Counted from the stretch's first letter, positions 25,867 through 36,264 are shown. The stretch: DNA of 64,000 bases from Actinomycetaceae bacterium (GCA_030537615.1 JAUNVP010000010.1:41993-105992); one strand, 5' to 3'. Translations and numbers: made by a program. The notes: generated by a model from the sequence alone, not told the origin.

Positions 25867-26493
25867 TTAGTGGGCGACGAGCAGATCGCCGTACTTCTCA
25901 CGGGCGGTCTCGAAGCGCTTGGCGACATCGTCCCAGTTGACAACGTTCCACCACGCCTTGACGTAATCTCCCTTGACGTTCTTGTAGTCGAGGTAGAAAG
26001 CGTGCTCCCACATGTCGAGCATGAGTAGCGGCACAACGCCGACGGGTACATTACCTTGCTGATCGTAGAGCTGGAACAGGGTGAGGCGCTGACCAATTGT
26101 GTCGTATGCCAGGATTCCCCATCCGGAGCCCTGAATGCCGGTGGCAACAGCAGTGAACTGTGCCTGGAACTTCTCGAAAGAGCCGAAGTACTCGTCGATA
26201 GCCGACGCGAGTTCGCCCTCCGGCCGCCCCTGCCCCTCGGGGGTCATGTTCTTCCAGAACACGGAGTGGTTCGAGTGACCGCCGAGGTTGAACGCGAGGT
26301 TCTTCATGTACAGGTTAATTGCCGCGTTATCGTCTTTTTCGCGAGCTTCTTCAAGCTTCTCGAGGGCAGCATTGGCGCCCTGCACATAGGTATTGTGGTG
26401 CTTCGAGTGGTGAAGCTCCATGATCTGTGCCGAAATATGCGGTTCAAGTGCCGCGTAATCATAATCCAGGTCGGGAAGGGTATAGACAGCCAT
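25867..26493 (-). CDS. sodA: superoxide dismutase, Mn/Fe family
   Basis: 208 residues from ATG 26493 (GAGGAG 5 nt upstream); GTG 26499 is an in-frame alternative. Metal ligands seen: His in [11 protein letters not shown], His in [12 protein letters not shown], Asp and His in [14 protein letters not shown]. The second-shell residue in LYDQQGN is Gln, where the Fe enzyme of M. tuberculosis has His (YDHQ); this suggests Mn use (inference). No signal peptide, so cytoplasmic or non-classically exported. Confidence 0.97.
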   Translation of the reverse strand: MAVYTLPDLDYDYAALEPHISAQIMELHHSKHHNTYVQGANAALEKLEEAREKDDNAAINLYMKNLAFNLGGHSNHSVFWKNMTPEGQGRPEGELASAIDEYFGSFEKFQAQFTAVATGIQGSGWGILAYDTIGQRLTLFQLYDQQGNVPVGVVPLLMLDMWEHAFYLDYKNVKGDYVKAWWNVVNWDDVAKRFETAREKYGDLLVAH

Positions 26494-26842
26494 TCTCACT
26501 CCTCAGTTGTACGGTGTCTGTCGTTGCAAAGAACGGTAAGCGGGTGTTCCGCAACATTTTCAACATATCGCTTTTAGGGTGGGCTCGCTCGCTGGGACTG
26601 TCACGCGTTACAACTGTCTCACATGGATTCGGTCCCCCAGCAGCACCGATTCCGACACTTCCCTTCGAAAATAGGTCGATTCCGACATCTGTGCGGGAGT
26701 TTGTAGAGCGAAGTGTCTGAATCGACGGTGGAACGCGGGGTGCGTGTCGGACGTTTAGGACACCTAGGACGCCTCGGGCACATTGGGTGGGTTCGGTGCG
26801 TGAGGATAGGGTTGCGCGGCGCGGGTGGTTTAGCGTTAGAAC
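26494..26842. other. divergent intergenic region with repeat
   Basis: 349 bp between sodA and the methyltransferase. Holds the family A repeat at 26643-26728. No gene and no clear promoter by eye. Confidence 0.45.
26643..26728 (+). repeat. dispersed three-box repeat (family A)
   Basis: Complete unit: CACCGATTCCGACACTTC, GGTCGATTCCGACATCT, GCGAAGTGTCTGAATCGACG. The outer boxes pair with one C/T mismatch. This is the only clear copy lying between divergent genes. Confidence 0.85.
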
Positions 26843-28342
26843 ATGAGTGTTCCAGTTGTTGATACCGTCCTCCTGCGCGCATTGCGTGCGGATTTCGAAG
26901 CATCCACGTTCACGGTCGACGCAGTCTCCGACCTATTGGGCGAGGCCGCACACGCCGCCCTCCACCGTGAACAGCGGGTGCCCGCGCTCCGTCGAGCGCG
27001 ACACAGCCAGAGCACGCTGGCGACGGTAATCAGACTCTTTGTTCTCGGTGATGAGGTCGCGACGGCGCAGGTTGAGGCCGCGTTCGCGCAGACGACAGTA
27101 CCTGGGCTTCGCCAGCTGGGACTAATAGAAGGGGATGATTTTCTCCGCGCGACGGTACAGATTCAACCCCATGAGGCAACGTTTACCGACCAAGTCACCC
27201 GCTGGTGGGTGGCGTCGGATCTGGGAGAAGCGCTGAGCGGGGAAGCTCCCGGCAATGATCACGTGCTCGGGATCGGGGGAGCCACCCGTACCCTCCTCAA
27301 CCTCACGCCGCGCACGCGTGTTAAAACGGCGCTTGACCTTGGAACCGGGTGCGGAATCCTTGCCCTGTACCTTGCGCAACATGCTGATCGCGTGGTTGCC
27401 ACCGACCTGTCCGTGCGCGCCTGTGAGTTCGCGCGCTTCAACGCGGCGCTCAACGAGGCTCACATCGAGGTGTGCGAAGGCTCTCTCTTTGAGCCAGTCG
27501 CCGGCGAACAGTTCGACCTCATCGTGTCGAATCCGCCGTTTGTTATTACGCCTGACACTTTGCGCGATGCCGGCCTCGTCACCTATCGGGACGCAGGCCA
27601 AGCGGGGGACACCCTGGTGGCAGACGTCCTCCACGGGGCTATCGAACATCTCACAACGCATGGGAGAGCCTTCATACTGGGGAACTGGGAGGTAACGACC
27701 GGGCAGGATTGGGACGATCACCCGCGTGCGTGGCTCACGAATCAACCCGCACACGCCTGGGTGATTGAAAGAGAGAGCCTTGCAGCGAGTGAATACATCG
27801 AGATGTGGATGCGAGACAATGCTACGGTCCTCACTCGCACGCCGAAGCAGCGAGAAGCTGACTACAGTGCGTGGCTTGACGATTTTGCGAGCCGGTCTGT
27901 CTTGAACATTGGACTGGGTATTATCGCGCTCCAAAAGACCGCGAACACTGCGCATCAGCGTTTCAGCGCGATTGTGTCGTCAACGTCAGCCAACGGGAGC
28001 TACCTGGACCGTGTGCTGTCCGACCTCGCAGAGCATAACTGGCGTGCGGACGAGGAGGATGTGTTTGTGCGCGCCAGTGATGTGCGTGAAGAACGCCATT
28101 ACGAACCGGGTGAGCCTGATCCGCAGATCATTATCGCAACCCAGGGTGACGGGTTTGGCCAGCGACTTCAGCTCGACACCGACACCGCGGCAGCCCTCGG
28201 AGTGTGTGATGGTGAGTTGACGCTCGGCCAGACCATCACGGCAATCAGCGTTGTAACAGGACGCGACCGGGAGCATGTGGCTCAGGCTGTGATTGGGCGC
28301 TTCCCCGACCTCATTGCTGCGGGAATGGTCAGGCGCATCTAG
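26843..28342 (+). CDS. class I SAM-dependent methyltransferase (HemK/RlmG-like)
   Basis: 499 residues. N-terminal all-alpha region (about 1-95), Rossmann methyltransferase domain about 150-330: DLGTGCGILALYLAQ (SAM loop), VVATDLSVRACEFA, and catalytic IVSNPPFVI, the NPPF form of N-methylating enzymes acting on Asn/Gln or adenine/guanine. C-terminal region about 345-499 is specific to Actinobacteria. Known to lie before topA in related genomes, as here. The target (rRNA or protein) cannot be told from sequence. Confidence 0.9.
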   Translation: MSVPVVDTVLLRALRADFEASTFTVDAVSDLLGEAAHAALHREQRVPALRRARHSQSTLATVIRLFVLGDEVATAQVEAAFAQTTVPGLRQLGLIEGDDFLRATVQIQPHEATFTDQVTRWWVASDLGEALSGEAPGNDHVLGIGGATRTLLNLTPRTRVKTALDLGTGCGILALYLAQHADRVVATDLSVRACEFARFNAALNEAHIEVCEGSLFEPVAGEQFDLIVSNPPFVITPDTLRDAGLVTYRDAGQAGDTLVADVLHGAIEHLTTHGRAFILGNWEVTTGQDWDDHPRAWLTNQPAHAWVIERESLAASEYIEMWMRDNATVLTRTPKQREADYSAWLDDFASRSVLNIGLGIIALQKTANTAHQRFSAIVSSTSANGSYLDRVLSDLAEHNWRADEEDVFVRASDVREERHYEPGEPDPQIIIATQGDGFGQRLQLDTDTAAALGVCDGELTLGQTITAISVVTGRDREHVAQAVIGRFPDLIAAGMVRRI

Positions 28343-28479
28343 TGGCGTGTCCACATACTGTAGTGAGAGCTAGGAAAAAACACGGCTCCTGTGTCAGGGT
28401 GTACGGTGAGTGTCGTGTGGCGCGTATACTCTGAACGCCAGGCGCACTTACGCGGATTTGTTGAAGAAAGAGGACGATA

Positions 28480-31188
28480 GTGGCGGCGAAGAAACTCGTA
28501 ATTGTGGAGTCTCCAGCCAAAGCGAGGACGATCGCGGGTTATCTCGGACCGGATTTCACGGTCGAGGCATCTGTTGGTCATATTCGTGATCTTCCCCAAC
28601 CATCTGAACTCCCCGCGAAGTTAAAGAAGGGACCGCTGTCGAGATTTGCGGTCGATATCGACAACGATTTCGAACCGTACTACGTGGTCAGTCCGGATAA
28701 GAAGAAAAAGGTCACCGAACTTCGCAAGGCACTGAAAGAGGCCGACGAACTATACATCGCAACGGATGAGGACCGCGAGGGTGAAGCCATCGCCTGGCAC
28801 TTACTCGAGGTACTCAAACCGAAAGTTCCCGTTAAACGCATGGTGTTCCACGAGATCACCCGTGAAGCGATTGAACGAGCCTTAGAAAACACTCGTGAGA
28901 TCGACATTGACCTCGTCGACGCGCAAGAAACGCGTCGTATTCTTGACCGCCTCGTGGGGTATGAGGTGTCACCGCTTCTGTGGCGTAAGGTCCGCGGAGG
29001 GCTTTCGGCGGGCCGTGTTCAGTCCGTTGCGACGCGTCTGGTGGTCGATCGTGAGCGCGAACGTATGGCCCATGTTTCGGCGACCTATTGGGATATCGAT
29101 GTTGATCTTGAATCCGGCGAAGAGTTCACCGCCAAAGTTAGCCACGTGGACGATGATCGGGTGGCGAGCGGCCGGGACTTTGGTGATGATGGGCAGCTGA
29201 AGAAGCCGAAAGGGATCCTCCATCTCGATGAGGCCGGGGCAAAAGCTCTGACTGACGCAATTAGCGTGCTTGGTGGAGACGGTGCTCGCGTTGAATCGGT
29301 TGAGCAAAAGCCGTATAAGCGTCGCCCAGCGCCCCCTTTCACGACGTCTACTTTGCAACAGGAGGCCGGACGCAAGCTCCGCTGGAACGCGCGCGATACT
29401 ATGCGTACGGCCCAGTCTCTGTACGAAAATGGTTACATCACGTACATGCGTACGGACTCTGTGGCTTTGTCCCAGGAGGCGACGAAGGCCGCTCGTGCGC
29501 AGGCGCGCGAGCTGTTTGGCGCGGAATCAGTTCCTGAAAAGCCGCGGTTTTACGCGAAAAAGGCCAAGGGTGCACAGGAAGCTCACGAAGCGATTCGTCC
29601 TGCCGGCGACTACTTCCGTACTCCTAAGCAGGTGGCATCTCAGTTGAACTCGACTGAGCGCGCCCTCTACGACCTCATTTGGAAGCGAACCATCGCTTCG
29701 CAGATGACCGACGCGACGGGGACAACTGACACGCTCCGCATCGGGATGGATGTCGAGAATGTATCTGAAGCCGGTGCACTTACGGCAGGCGATCACCATG
29801 TGGTCGCATCGGTGTCGGGCACGGTCATCACTCATCGCGGCTTCCTTGCCGCCTACGAAGAAGGGCGCGACGCGGACCGCTACGCCAAGCAGTCAGACGA
29901 GCAGCGTCTGCCGAATCTGTCCGAGGGCGAAATGGTCAACGTCGTGGAGGCGAAAGCTGAAGGCCACGAGACAACGCCGCCACCGCGATACACCGAAGCC
30001 TCGTTGGTCAAAGCATTAGAGGAACGAGGAATTGGCCGTCCCTCGACCTATGCGTCGACGATTTCGACAATTGTTGACCGCGGCTATGTGTCCAAACGCG
30101 GTCAGGCGCTGGTGCCGTCGTGGGTGGCGTTCTCGGTGACGAAGTTGCTCGAAGACAATCTCGGGAACCTCGTCGACTACGATTTCACCGCCTCGATGGA
30201 GCAGGGGCTCGACCTCATTGCTGCCGGTGAGAAGAACCGTGTCGCGTGGTTGCGTTCGTTCTATCTCGGCGAGGGGGAGGATGCCCCGCAGGTTGCTGAG
30301 GACGGGCACGGCCTACGTGAAGAAGTTGAGTCTTTGGGCGACATTGACGCCCGTGCCATTAACTCCCGCGATCTCGGTGGCGGGATTACGCTACGCGTTG
30401 GCAAGTTTGGCCCGTATCTTGAGCGGGAGGACGGCAAGCGCGCGAATGTTCCTGACGACGTTGCTCCCGATGAGCTGACCCCGGAAAAGACTGCCGAGTT
30501 GTTTAAGGCCGCGGAGCTTGACGGCCGGGTTCTGGGCACTGACCCTGAAACGGGCCGCGAGATTAAGGCGATGAATGGCCGCTTTGGCCCCTATGTGACC
30601 GAAGTTTTGGAAGAGCCTGAGGGCGAGGAGAAACCAAAGGGGCGGAAGAAGAAGCCGCGTACGGCCTCCCTCTTTAAGTCAATGGACTTAGCGACGGTGA
30701 CGCTTGAGGACGCCCTTAAACTCCTGACTTTACCTCGCGAAGTAGGTAAGGATCCTGAATCCGGTGAGCCGATTACGACGCAGAACGGTCGTTTTGGCCC
30801 GTACCTCAAGAAGGGGTCGGATTCGAGGTCTCTAGAAACCGAGGAGCAGATTTTCTCGCTCACTCTGGACGAAGCCCTGGCAATTTTGGCTCAACCTAAG
30901 ACGCGGGGGCGGCGCGCCGCGAAACCGCCGTTGCGGGAGTTTGATATCGATCCGGTATCCGAGAAGAAGGTTGTCATCAAGGATGGTCGCTACGGCCCGT
31001 ACATCACCGATGGGACGACGAATGTGACGGTGCCGAGGTCGGAGTCGCCTGAAACTATCACTCAGGAGCGAGCTTTCGAGTTGCTGGCTGAAAAGCGTGC
31101 GAAGGGACCGGTGAAACGCAAGACTACGAAGAAGACCACGCGTAAAACCACCGCGCGGAAGAAGCCCACGAAGAAGGCGACGAAGTAG
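28480..31188 (+). CDS. topA: DNA topoisomerase I
   Basis: 902 residues from GTG 28480 (AAGAGGACG upstream). Relaxes negative supercoils. Toprim motifs: KKLVIVESPAKARTI and ATDEDREGEAIAWHL; active-site Tyr in ENGYITYMRTDSV near residue 318. C terminus has four repeats of the form GRFGPY (KFGPYLE, NGRFGPYVTE, NGRFGPYLKK, DGRYGPYITD) instead of zinc fingers, and a Lys/Thr-rich tail (KRKTTKKTTRKTTARKKP), both typical of actinobacterial TopA. Confidence 0.98.
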   Translation: MAAKKLVIVESPAKARTIAGYLGPDFTVEASVGHIRDLPQPSELPAKLKKGPLSRFAVDIDNDFEPYYVVSPDKKKKVTELRKALKEADELYIATDEDREGEAIAWHLLEVLKPKVPVKRMVFHEITREAIERALENTREIDIDLVDAQETRRILDRLVGYEVSPLLWRKVRGGLSAGRVQSVATRLVVDRERERMAHVSATYWDIDVDLESGEEFTAKVSHVDDDRVASGRDFGDDGQLKKPKGILHLDEAGAKALTDAISVLGGDGARVESVEQKPYKRRPAPPFTTSTLQQEAGRKLRWNARDTMRTAQSLYENGYITYMRTDSVALSQEATKAARAQARELFGAESVPEKPRFYAKKAKGAQEAHEAIRPAGDYFRTPKQVASQLNSTERALYDLIWKRTIASQMTDATGTTDTLRIGMDVENVSEAGALTAGDHHVVASVSGTVITHRGFLAAYEEGRDADRYAKQSDEQRLPNLSEGEMVNVVEAKAEGHETTPPPRYTEASLVKALEERGIGRPSTYASTISTIVDRGYVSKRGQALVPSWVAFSVTKLLEDNLGNLVDYDFTASMEQGLDLIAAGEKNRVAWLRSFYLGEGEDAPQVAEDGHGLREEVESLGDIDARAINSRDLGGGITLRVGKFGPYLEREDGKRANVPDDVAPDELTPEKTAELFKAAELDGRVLGTDPETGREIKAMNGRFGPYVTEVLEEPEGEEKPKGRKKKPRTASLFKSMDLATVTLEDALKLLTLPREVGKDPESGEPITTQNGRFGPYLKKGSDSRSLETEEQIFSLTLDEALAILAQPKTRGRRAAKPPLREFDIDPVSEKKVVIKDGRYGPYITDGTTNVTVPRSESPETITQERAFELLAEKRAKGPVKRKTTKKTTRKTTARKKPTKKATK

Positions 31189-31219
31189 CGTCTACCAGTG
31201 TGAATGGAGACGAACGCGG

Positions 31220-31582
31220 ATGAGCACACATCAGCCGGAGCATTATTCCGAGCAGGAGCGTAACTTCCCTCCGGGATCGCAGGTAGACCCATCGCATCCG
31301 TATAGTCGTATCGAGCTACGCTACTCACAATCGTCTCAGTCCTCATTTGATCCGGTGCGGTCTGGATGGGGTTATGATTCGTCGGACGATTCGTTTTGGA
31401 GCTGGATGCTTGCGACGCTTTTGGCATTGATTCCAATCGTGGGATTCATTTATCTCGTCGTGGTGGCAGCCGGTCAAACGCCCTCTCCCGCTCGCAAGAA
31501 CTGGGCTCGGGCCATGCTGGTGTGGCAACTGATCGGAATGCTCTTCGCTTTGTACACGGGCAGTAGCTGGCTTAGCTGGTAG
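31220..31582 (+). CDS. small membrane protein, unknown
   Basis: 120 residues. Polar, Ser/Gln-rich N-terminal 55 residues, then two hydrophobic helices (WMLATLLALIPIVGFIYLVV and ARAMLVWQLIGMLFALYTG). A GGAGACGAACGCGG stretch precedes ATG. Located 31 bp after topA in the same orientation. No family recognised. Confidence 0.75.
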   Translation: MSTHQPEHYSEQERNFPPGSQVDPSHPYSRIELRYSQSSQSSFDPVRSGWGYDSSDDSFWSWMLATLLALIPIVGFIYLVVVAAGQTPSPARKNWARAMLVWQLIGMLFALYTGSSWLSW

Positions 31583-31681
31583 TTCATTCGTCGTGAACTG
31601 AGCGTCCCGAGCGTCCTCTTGCCCGCGTAGTACCGAGCGCATACGGTTAATTGTGAAGAGTGCTTGCAGAAAGGGCTCGCG

Positions 31682-32788
31682 ATGGACACCGATGTCAAGA
31701 ACCTTCCGCCCATTGAAGTTCCGACACAGGCGGATATTCCCCAAGCCGTGCGTGAAATCGCTCCACACTTCACTATTCCAGATCCGATGAGCGCGCCTGC
31801 CCTACGCTGGGGAATCATTGGGACGGGCGGTATTGCGGCGACGTTTGCCCACCAGGTGCCCGCGTATTCGACGGGTAATATTGTCGCGGTTGGCTCCCGC
31901 CGTATCGACACTGCGCAAACTTTCGCGAACCGATTTTCGATCGAGCACGCGCATGGATCCTACGAAGAACTTGTCCGTAATCCTGATGTGGAGGCCGTGT
32001 ATGTTGCCACCCCACACGCCTTCCATCTCGAACATGCTCTCCTGGCGGTGAGGGCGGGTAAGCCCGTCTTAGTGGAAAAAGCGTTCACTCTGAACCGGAC
32101 TCAGGCCGAACACATTTTTATGGAAGCGCGAGCGCAGGGCGTTTTCGTCATGGAGGCCATGTGGATGCGGTTTTTACCCCATCAACTCATGGTGAGGGAG
32201 ATTTTGCGGAGTGGAACTCTCGGGGACATCGTGCATATCCGCGCCGACCATGGCCAGCGCCTCGACGGCATCGACCGCTTGGAGCGGCTCGAGCTGGGAG
32301 GGGGAGCTCTGCTCGATCTCGGCGTGTATCCGCTCAGTTTCATCCAGTCCATCCTGGGGGATCCGGAAATGGTGGATACAGTTGGTTTCGTTAATCCAGC
32401 GGGAGTTGATGAGAACGAGTGCGTTACTCTCACCTACGTGGGTGCGCTCGCTTTGGCTACGGCTAATATGCGTGCCCGCTCGGCAACGTCGGCAGAGATC
32501 GTGTGCCGCAAGGGACGCATTGAGCTACGTGAACAGTTCTATCAGCCCGGCCGCATAACTGTGACCCACGCCGTTGACACACCCGGTACGGGCCTGGAAG
32601 ACGAATATACCTGGACGTGGGATGGACATGTTCCCGGCGGCCTCCAGTACGAGGCGGCCGAGGTGGCGCGATGCGTCAACGCCGACCTCATGCAATCGGA
32701 CACTATGCCGTGGGATGACACACTTGCGGTTCTCGAGATCATGGATCAGGCGCGTTCCGAGCTCGGGATGAGATACCCGGGCGAATAG
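31682..32788 (+). CDS. Gfo/Idh/MocA family oxidoreductase
   Basis: 368 residues from ATG 31682 (AGAAAGG 7 nt upstream); TTG 31664 is an in-frame alternative. NAD(P)-binding Rossmann fold with WGIIGTGGIAATFA, then YVATPHAFHLEHALLA and the hallmark VLVEKAFTLN (EKP-type motif with Ala for Pro). C-terminal substrate domain contains GGGALLDLGVYPLSF with the family's DxGxY motif. Acts on a sugar, cyclitol or related diol; substrate unknown. The core module topA-tmk-holB continues after it. Confidence 0.92.
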   Translation: MDTDVKNLPPIEVPTQADIPQAVREIAPHFTIPDPMSAPALRWGIIGTGGIAATFAHQVPAYSTGNIVAVGSRRIDTAQTFANRFSIEHAHGSYEELVRNPDVEAVYVATPHAFHLEHALLAVRAGKPVLVEKAFTLNRTQAEHIFMEARAQGVFVMEAMWMRFLPHQLMVREILRSGTLGDIVHIRADHGQRLDGIDRLERLELGGGALLDLGVYPLSFIQSILGDPEMVDTVGFVNPAGVDENECVTLTYVGALALATANMRARSATSAEIVCRKGRIELREQFYQPGRITVTHAVDTPGTGLEDEYTWTWDGHVPGGLQYEAAEVARCVNADLMQSDTMPWDDTLAVLEIMDQARSELGMRYPGE

Positions 32789-32822
32789 GTCAGGTGTCGG
32801 TGAGTTGTGCGAAGATAGCGTC

Positions 32823-33479
32823 ATGCGCAACGATTCATCCCACGGTCTTTTTATCACTTTCGAGGGCGGAGACTCCTGCGGTAAAACGACTCAGATTGAA
32901 CTGATCCGGCAGTGGCTCACCAGCGTGGGAATTGACCCGGTAGTTACTCGGGAACCGGGCGGAACGCCGCTAGGCAACAAGATTCGTCAGCTTATTTTGC
33001 ATGGTCCCGATGATATTGATGCCCGCTGTGAAGCGCTGTTATATGCGGCGGATCGTGCTTACCATATTGCTACGAAAGTGCGCCCGGCACTGGCAGACGG
33101 GCGGATTGTGGTGCAAGACCGCTACCTGGATTCGTCGGTGGCCTATCAGGGGACGGCTCGGGCACTTGGCGCGAACGAGATCCGTGATCTGAGTCTGTGG
33201 GCGACAAATAATCTGCTTCCCGACGTGACATTACTGCTCGATATCGATCCGGCAGTTGCTCGTGCGCGCCGCACCCGCGAGCTCGATCGGTTGGAACGTG
33301 AACCCCTCGAGTTTCACTCCCGGATTCGCGAGCAGTACCTAGCCTTAGCCGATGCCAATTCGGATCGATTCCACGTCATCGATGCTTCGGCGACTCCCGA
33401 CCAGATTCATACGCGGGTCAAAGCGATCCTCGATCCGCTGGTGCGTCCCTATCTGAGCGATCTGAAGCGGGAGGACTGA
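32823..33479 (+). CDS. tmk: thymidylate kinase
   Basis: 218 residues from ATG 32823 (TTG 32805 is the longer alternative). Phosphorylates dTMP to dTDP. P-loop ITFEGGDSCGKTTQIE, a variant in which the usual GDGxGKT is GDSCGKT; REPGGTPLG; QDRYLDSSVAYQG (DRY/S motif); and LLLDIDPAVARARR. The stop is one base from the holB start, so the two are coupled. Confidence 0.96.
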   Translation: MRNDSSHGLFITFEGGDSCGKTTQIELIRQWLTSVGIDPVVTREPGGTPLGNKIRQLILHGPDDIDARCEALLYAADRAYHIATKVRPALADGRIVVQDRYLDSSVAYQGTARALGANEIRDLSLWATNNLLPDVTLLLDIDPAVARARRTRELDRLEREPLEFHSRIREQYLALADANSDRFHVIDASATPDQIHTRVKAILDPLVRPYLSDLKRED

Positions 33480-33480
33480 A

Positions 33481-34653
33481 ATGTCCGTATGGGATGACAT
33501 TGTCGGCCAGGAAACAGCGGTGGATGCGCTGCGTGAGGCGGCTATTCGGGCACGGGATATTGTCGAGGGGCATGGGGGAGATGGCGCTCGCGGCATGACC
33601 CATTCGTGGCTCATTACTGGGCCACCGGGGTCGGGACGATCAACGGCAGCACGTGCATTCGCCGCAGCTTTGCAGTGCACCGGCGATGAAGTCGGATGCG
33701 GGGAGTGTGCCGGGTGTCGGACCACTTTGAGTAAGAGCAATGCCGACGTCAATGACCTAGAGACACAAAAGATCATCATCAGTATTGATGAGGTGCGCGG
33801 GCTGATACATGCCGCTCAAACGTCTCCCACCCAGGGGCGCTGGCGGGTCATTCTCGTTGAGGACGCCGACCGAATGGTTGAGCGCACGTCCAACGTGCTA
33901 CTGAAAGCCATCGAAGAGCCCCCCGAGCGCACGGTGTGGTTACTGTGTGCCCCCAGCCCCGACGACCTCATCACCACGATTCGCTCGCGGTGTCGTCATG
34001 TCGGTCTGCGAATTCCGCCGGTAGGAGATGTTGCCGAGCTCCTTGTCCGCCGGTGGGGGATTGCACCGGATGTGGCCGCCGAGTCCGCGCGCCTCGCCCA
34101 GTCGCACATCGGGCGAGCTCGAGGCTTAGCGGAGAATCCGACGCTACGCGAGCAGCGCCGAACGATTATTGAGCATCCGATTCGCTCGACCAGCGTTGGA
34201 GAGGCCGTACTCGCGGCCGAGAATCTCGTTGAAACGGCGAAAGAGCAGGCGAAAGCAGACACAGAAGAACGCAATGCCCAGGAAAAGGCCTATTTGTTGC
34301 GCACCTTGGGAATAGAAGAAGGCGAGAAAATCAATCCTGCTCTGCGATCGCAGATTAAGCAGTTAGAGGATGAGCAAAAGCGCCGCGCCACGCGCGCTGA
34401 GCGCGACTTCCTGGACCGCGCTCTTCTCGACCTCCTGGCGTTTTACCGGGATGTCATGGCTGTCCAACTGGACACGGGGGCTGCCATCATCAACGTTGGA
34501 CTCGAAGATCTCATTCAATCGACTGCGCAGCGGACAACCACGAGTGACACGATGCGGAAGACGCGCGCGATCGAAACCGCGCGGGAGCGCTTACGCGCCA
34601 ATGTCGCTCCTGTGCTTGCTATCGAAGCGATGGCCGTCACGCTGGTGAAGTGA
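33481..34653 (+). CDS. holB: DNA polymerase III delta' subunit
   Basis: 390 residues. Clamp-loader AAA+ fold. Seen: WDDIVGQETAVDALREAA, Walker A GPPGSGRSTAARAFAAAL, zinc module CTGDEVGCGECAGC, Walker B-region VILVEDADRM, LLKAIEEPPERTVW and sensor-1 TIRSRCRHV. GPPGSGRST has Arg for the Lys of an active P-loop, in keeping with delta' not hydrolysing ATP. C-terminal helical domain from about residue 250 includes a charged insertion. Confidence 0.95.
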   Translation: MSVWDDIVGQETAVDALREAAIRARDIVEGHGGDGARGMTHSWLITGPPGSGRSTAARAFAAALQCTGDEVGCGECAGCRTTLSKSNADVNDLETQKIIISIDEVRGLIHAAQTSPTQGRWRVILVEDADRMVERTSNVLLKAIEEPPERTVWLLCAPSPDDLITTIRSRCRHVGLRIPPVGDVAELLVRRWGIAPDVAAESARLAQSHIGRARGLAENPTLREQRRTIIEHPIRSTSVGEAVLAAENLVETAKEQAKADTEERNAQEKAYLLRTLGIEEGEKINPALRSQIKQLEDEQKRRATRAERDFLDRALLDLLAFYRDVMAVQLDTGAAIINVGLEDLIQSTAQRTTTSDTMRKTRAIETARERLRANVAPVLAIEAMAVTLVK

Positions 34654-34710
34654 GTTTTTCTCGCCCCCGCAAAGTACACTGAGAAAGCCCGCTCGATCCC
34701 AAGAGGTGTC

Positions 34711-36264
34711 ATGTCCAGAAAAGTCGCACTAGGTGCAGTCGTTGCAGTTGCCGCTCTCTTTGCTGGGTGCACAACCCCCTCGGCTACTCCCGTGCCCGAG
34801 GTGTCGATTCCAGCGCCGACGGAAACACTCCAGACGGCCTACGATCAGCGAGTGGAGTGGACGAATTGCGCAGAAGATAACGCGGTTGTGGAGCAAACTG
34901 ATGGTGCCGCTATCTCGAAGTCGTACACTTGCGGCACAGTGTCGGTGCCGTTGGATTACAACAATCCGGAGGGACCGACTATTGATCTCAAGCTCGTGCG
35001 GTATTCGACGGGTACTGGAAAAGAACCGTTGGTTATTAATCCGGGGGGCCCGGGAGGCGGAGCGATAAACGGTTTACCGTCTATGGTTGAGAACTTGTTC
35101 CCAACCGAGCTCATGCAACACTACGACATCGTGGCCCCTGACCCTCGTGGTGTCGGACTATCAACACCGGTGCGCTGTTTAAGTGACGAGGAAATCGACG
35201 AGATGCGAGCGGGATCAGCCGATGTCGAGACGATCGCGGGTATTCAAACGATGGCGGCCGATTTTGGGGCGAAGTGTCTGGAGAATTCTCCGGACATGGC
35301 GCAGCATTCCGATTCCCTGTCAGCCGCACACGACCTCGACATTATTCGTGCCGCACTGGCACAAGAAAAGCTCAACTACCTCGGGTTTTCCTACGGCACT
35401 TTCCTCGGTGCTCTCTACGCGGATGAGTTTCCCGAAAGTGTTGGGCGCTTCGTCCTCGACGGAGCGATGGATCCTGCAGCTACCATCGACGACGTATCGC
35501 GCGCCCAGGCGGGAGGATTTGAGGCTTCGCTCGGGCACTGGATTGAAACTGAGCAGAACTCCAATCCGAATTTTCCGCTCCGCGGAGACGTGGACAGCGC
35601 GAAAGCAAACCTGAAAGAGTGGCTCGACTCCCTCGCAAGTAACCCCCTACCCACGTCTGATCCCGACCGGCCGCTGACGAAATCACTAGCGCTATCTGCG
35701 ATTTTGGCTGGAATGTACTCGACACAGTCTTATGAGTATGTGTCTTTTGGTTTGGGCCAGGCGATCTACGATCGAGATGGTTCGATTCTGCTTCAAATCG
35801 CAGATCTTTATGCTGACCGTGAGCCCGATGGGACATACTCGACAAACTCGAACGACGCGTTCAATGTCATCAATCTGCTCGACTACACGGCTTCTGGTAC
35901 GGAAGCTGAATGGCAGCAAGAAGCGGATAGTCTGAAAGCCGAGTTCCCCACGGTTGGGAGCGAGTTCGGATTGGCTTCGGCTATGGCAAGCGCGTGGCCG
36001 ATCACGGCTAAAGACACGCGTCGAACAGTAACCGGATCAGGAGCGGCTCCTATTCTCGTCGTCGGCACAACGCATGATCCAGCGACCCCGTATCAGTGGG
36101 CTGAGGCTCTGGCCAGTCAATTGGAGTCGGCTACACTTTTGACCTGGGAGGGCTGGTCGCACTGCGCGTATACAAAGCAGGGCTCGTCGTGTATCCAAGC
36201 GGCAGTGAACAAGTTCCTCATCTCTGGTGAACTGCCCGAGGAGGGAACGATCTGCTCAGATTAG
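34711..36264 (+). CDS. S33 tripeptidyl aminopeptidase-like lipoprotein
   Basis: 517 residues. Lipoprotein signal: VVAVAALFAGC, with the lipid-attached Cys near residue 20. Alpha/beta hydrolase of the Streptomyces TAP/SlpD family: PLVINPGGPGGGAING (oxyanion), DPRGVGLST, nucleophile elbow GFSYGTFLGALYADE, Asp in VVGTTHDPATPY and His in GWSHCAYTKQGS; C-terminal TAP domain with Cys residues. Trims N-terminal peptides at the cell surface (family knowledge). Follows holB, as in related genomes. Confidence 0.94.
   Translation: MSRKVALGAVVAVAALFAGCTTPSATPVPEVSIPAPTETLQTAYDQRVEWTNCAEDNAVVEQTDGAAISKSYTCGTVSVPLDYNNPEGPTIDLKLVRYSTGTGKEPLVINPGGPGGGAINGLPSMVENLFPTELMQHYDIVAPDPRGVGLSTPVRCLSDEEIDEMRAGSADVETIAGIQTMAADFGAKCLENSPDMAQHSDSLSAAHDLDIIRAALAQEKLNYLGFSYGTFLGALYADEFPESVGRFVLDGAMDPAATIDDVSRAQAGGFEASLGHWIETEQNSNPNFPLRGDVDSAKANLKEWLDSLASNPLPTSDPDRPLTKSLALSAILAGMYSTQSYEYVSFGLGQAIYDRDGSILLQIADLYADREPDGTYSTNSNDAFNVINLLDYTASGTEAEWQQEADSLKAEFPTVGSEFGLASAMASAWPITAKDTRRTVTGSGAAPILVVGTTHDPATPYQWAEALASQLESATLLTWEGWSHCAYTKQGSSCIQAAVNKFLISGELPEEGTICSD

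Noticed and set aside
25677..25940. 87-residue frame after the permease
   Set aside because: Runs across a bidirectional terminator into sodA.
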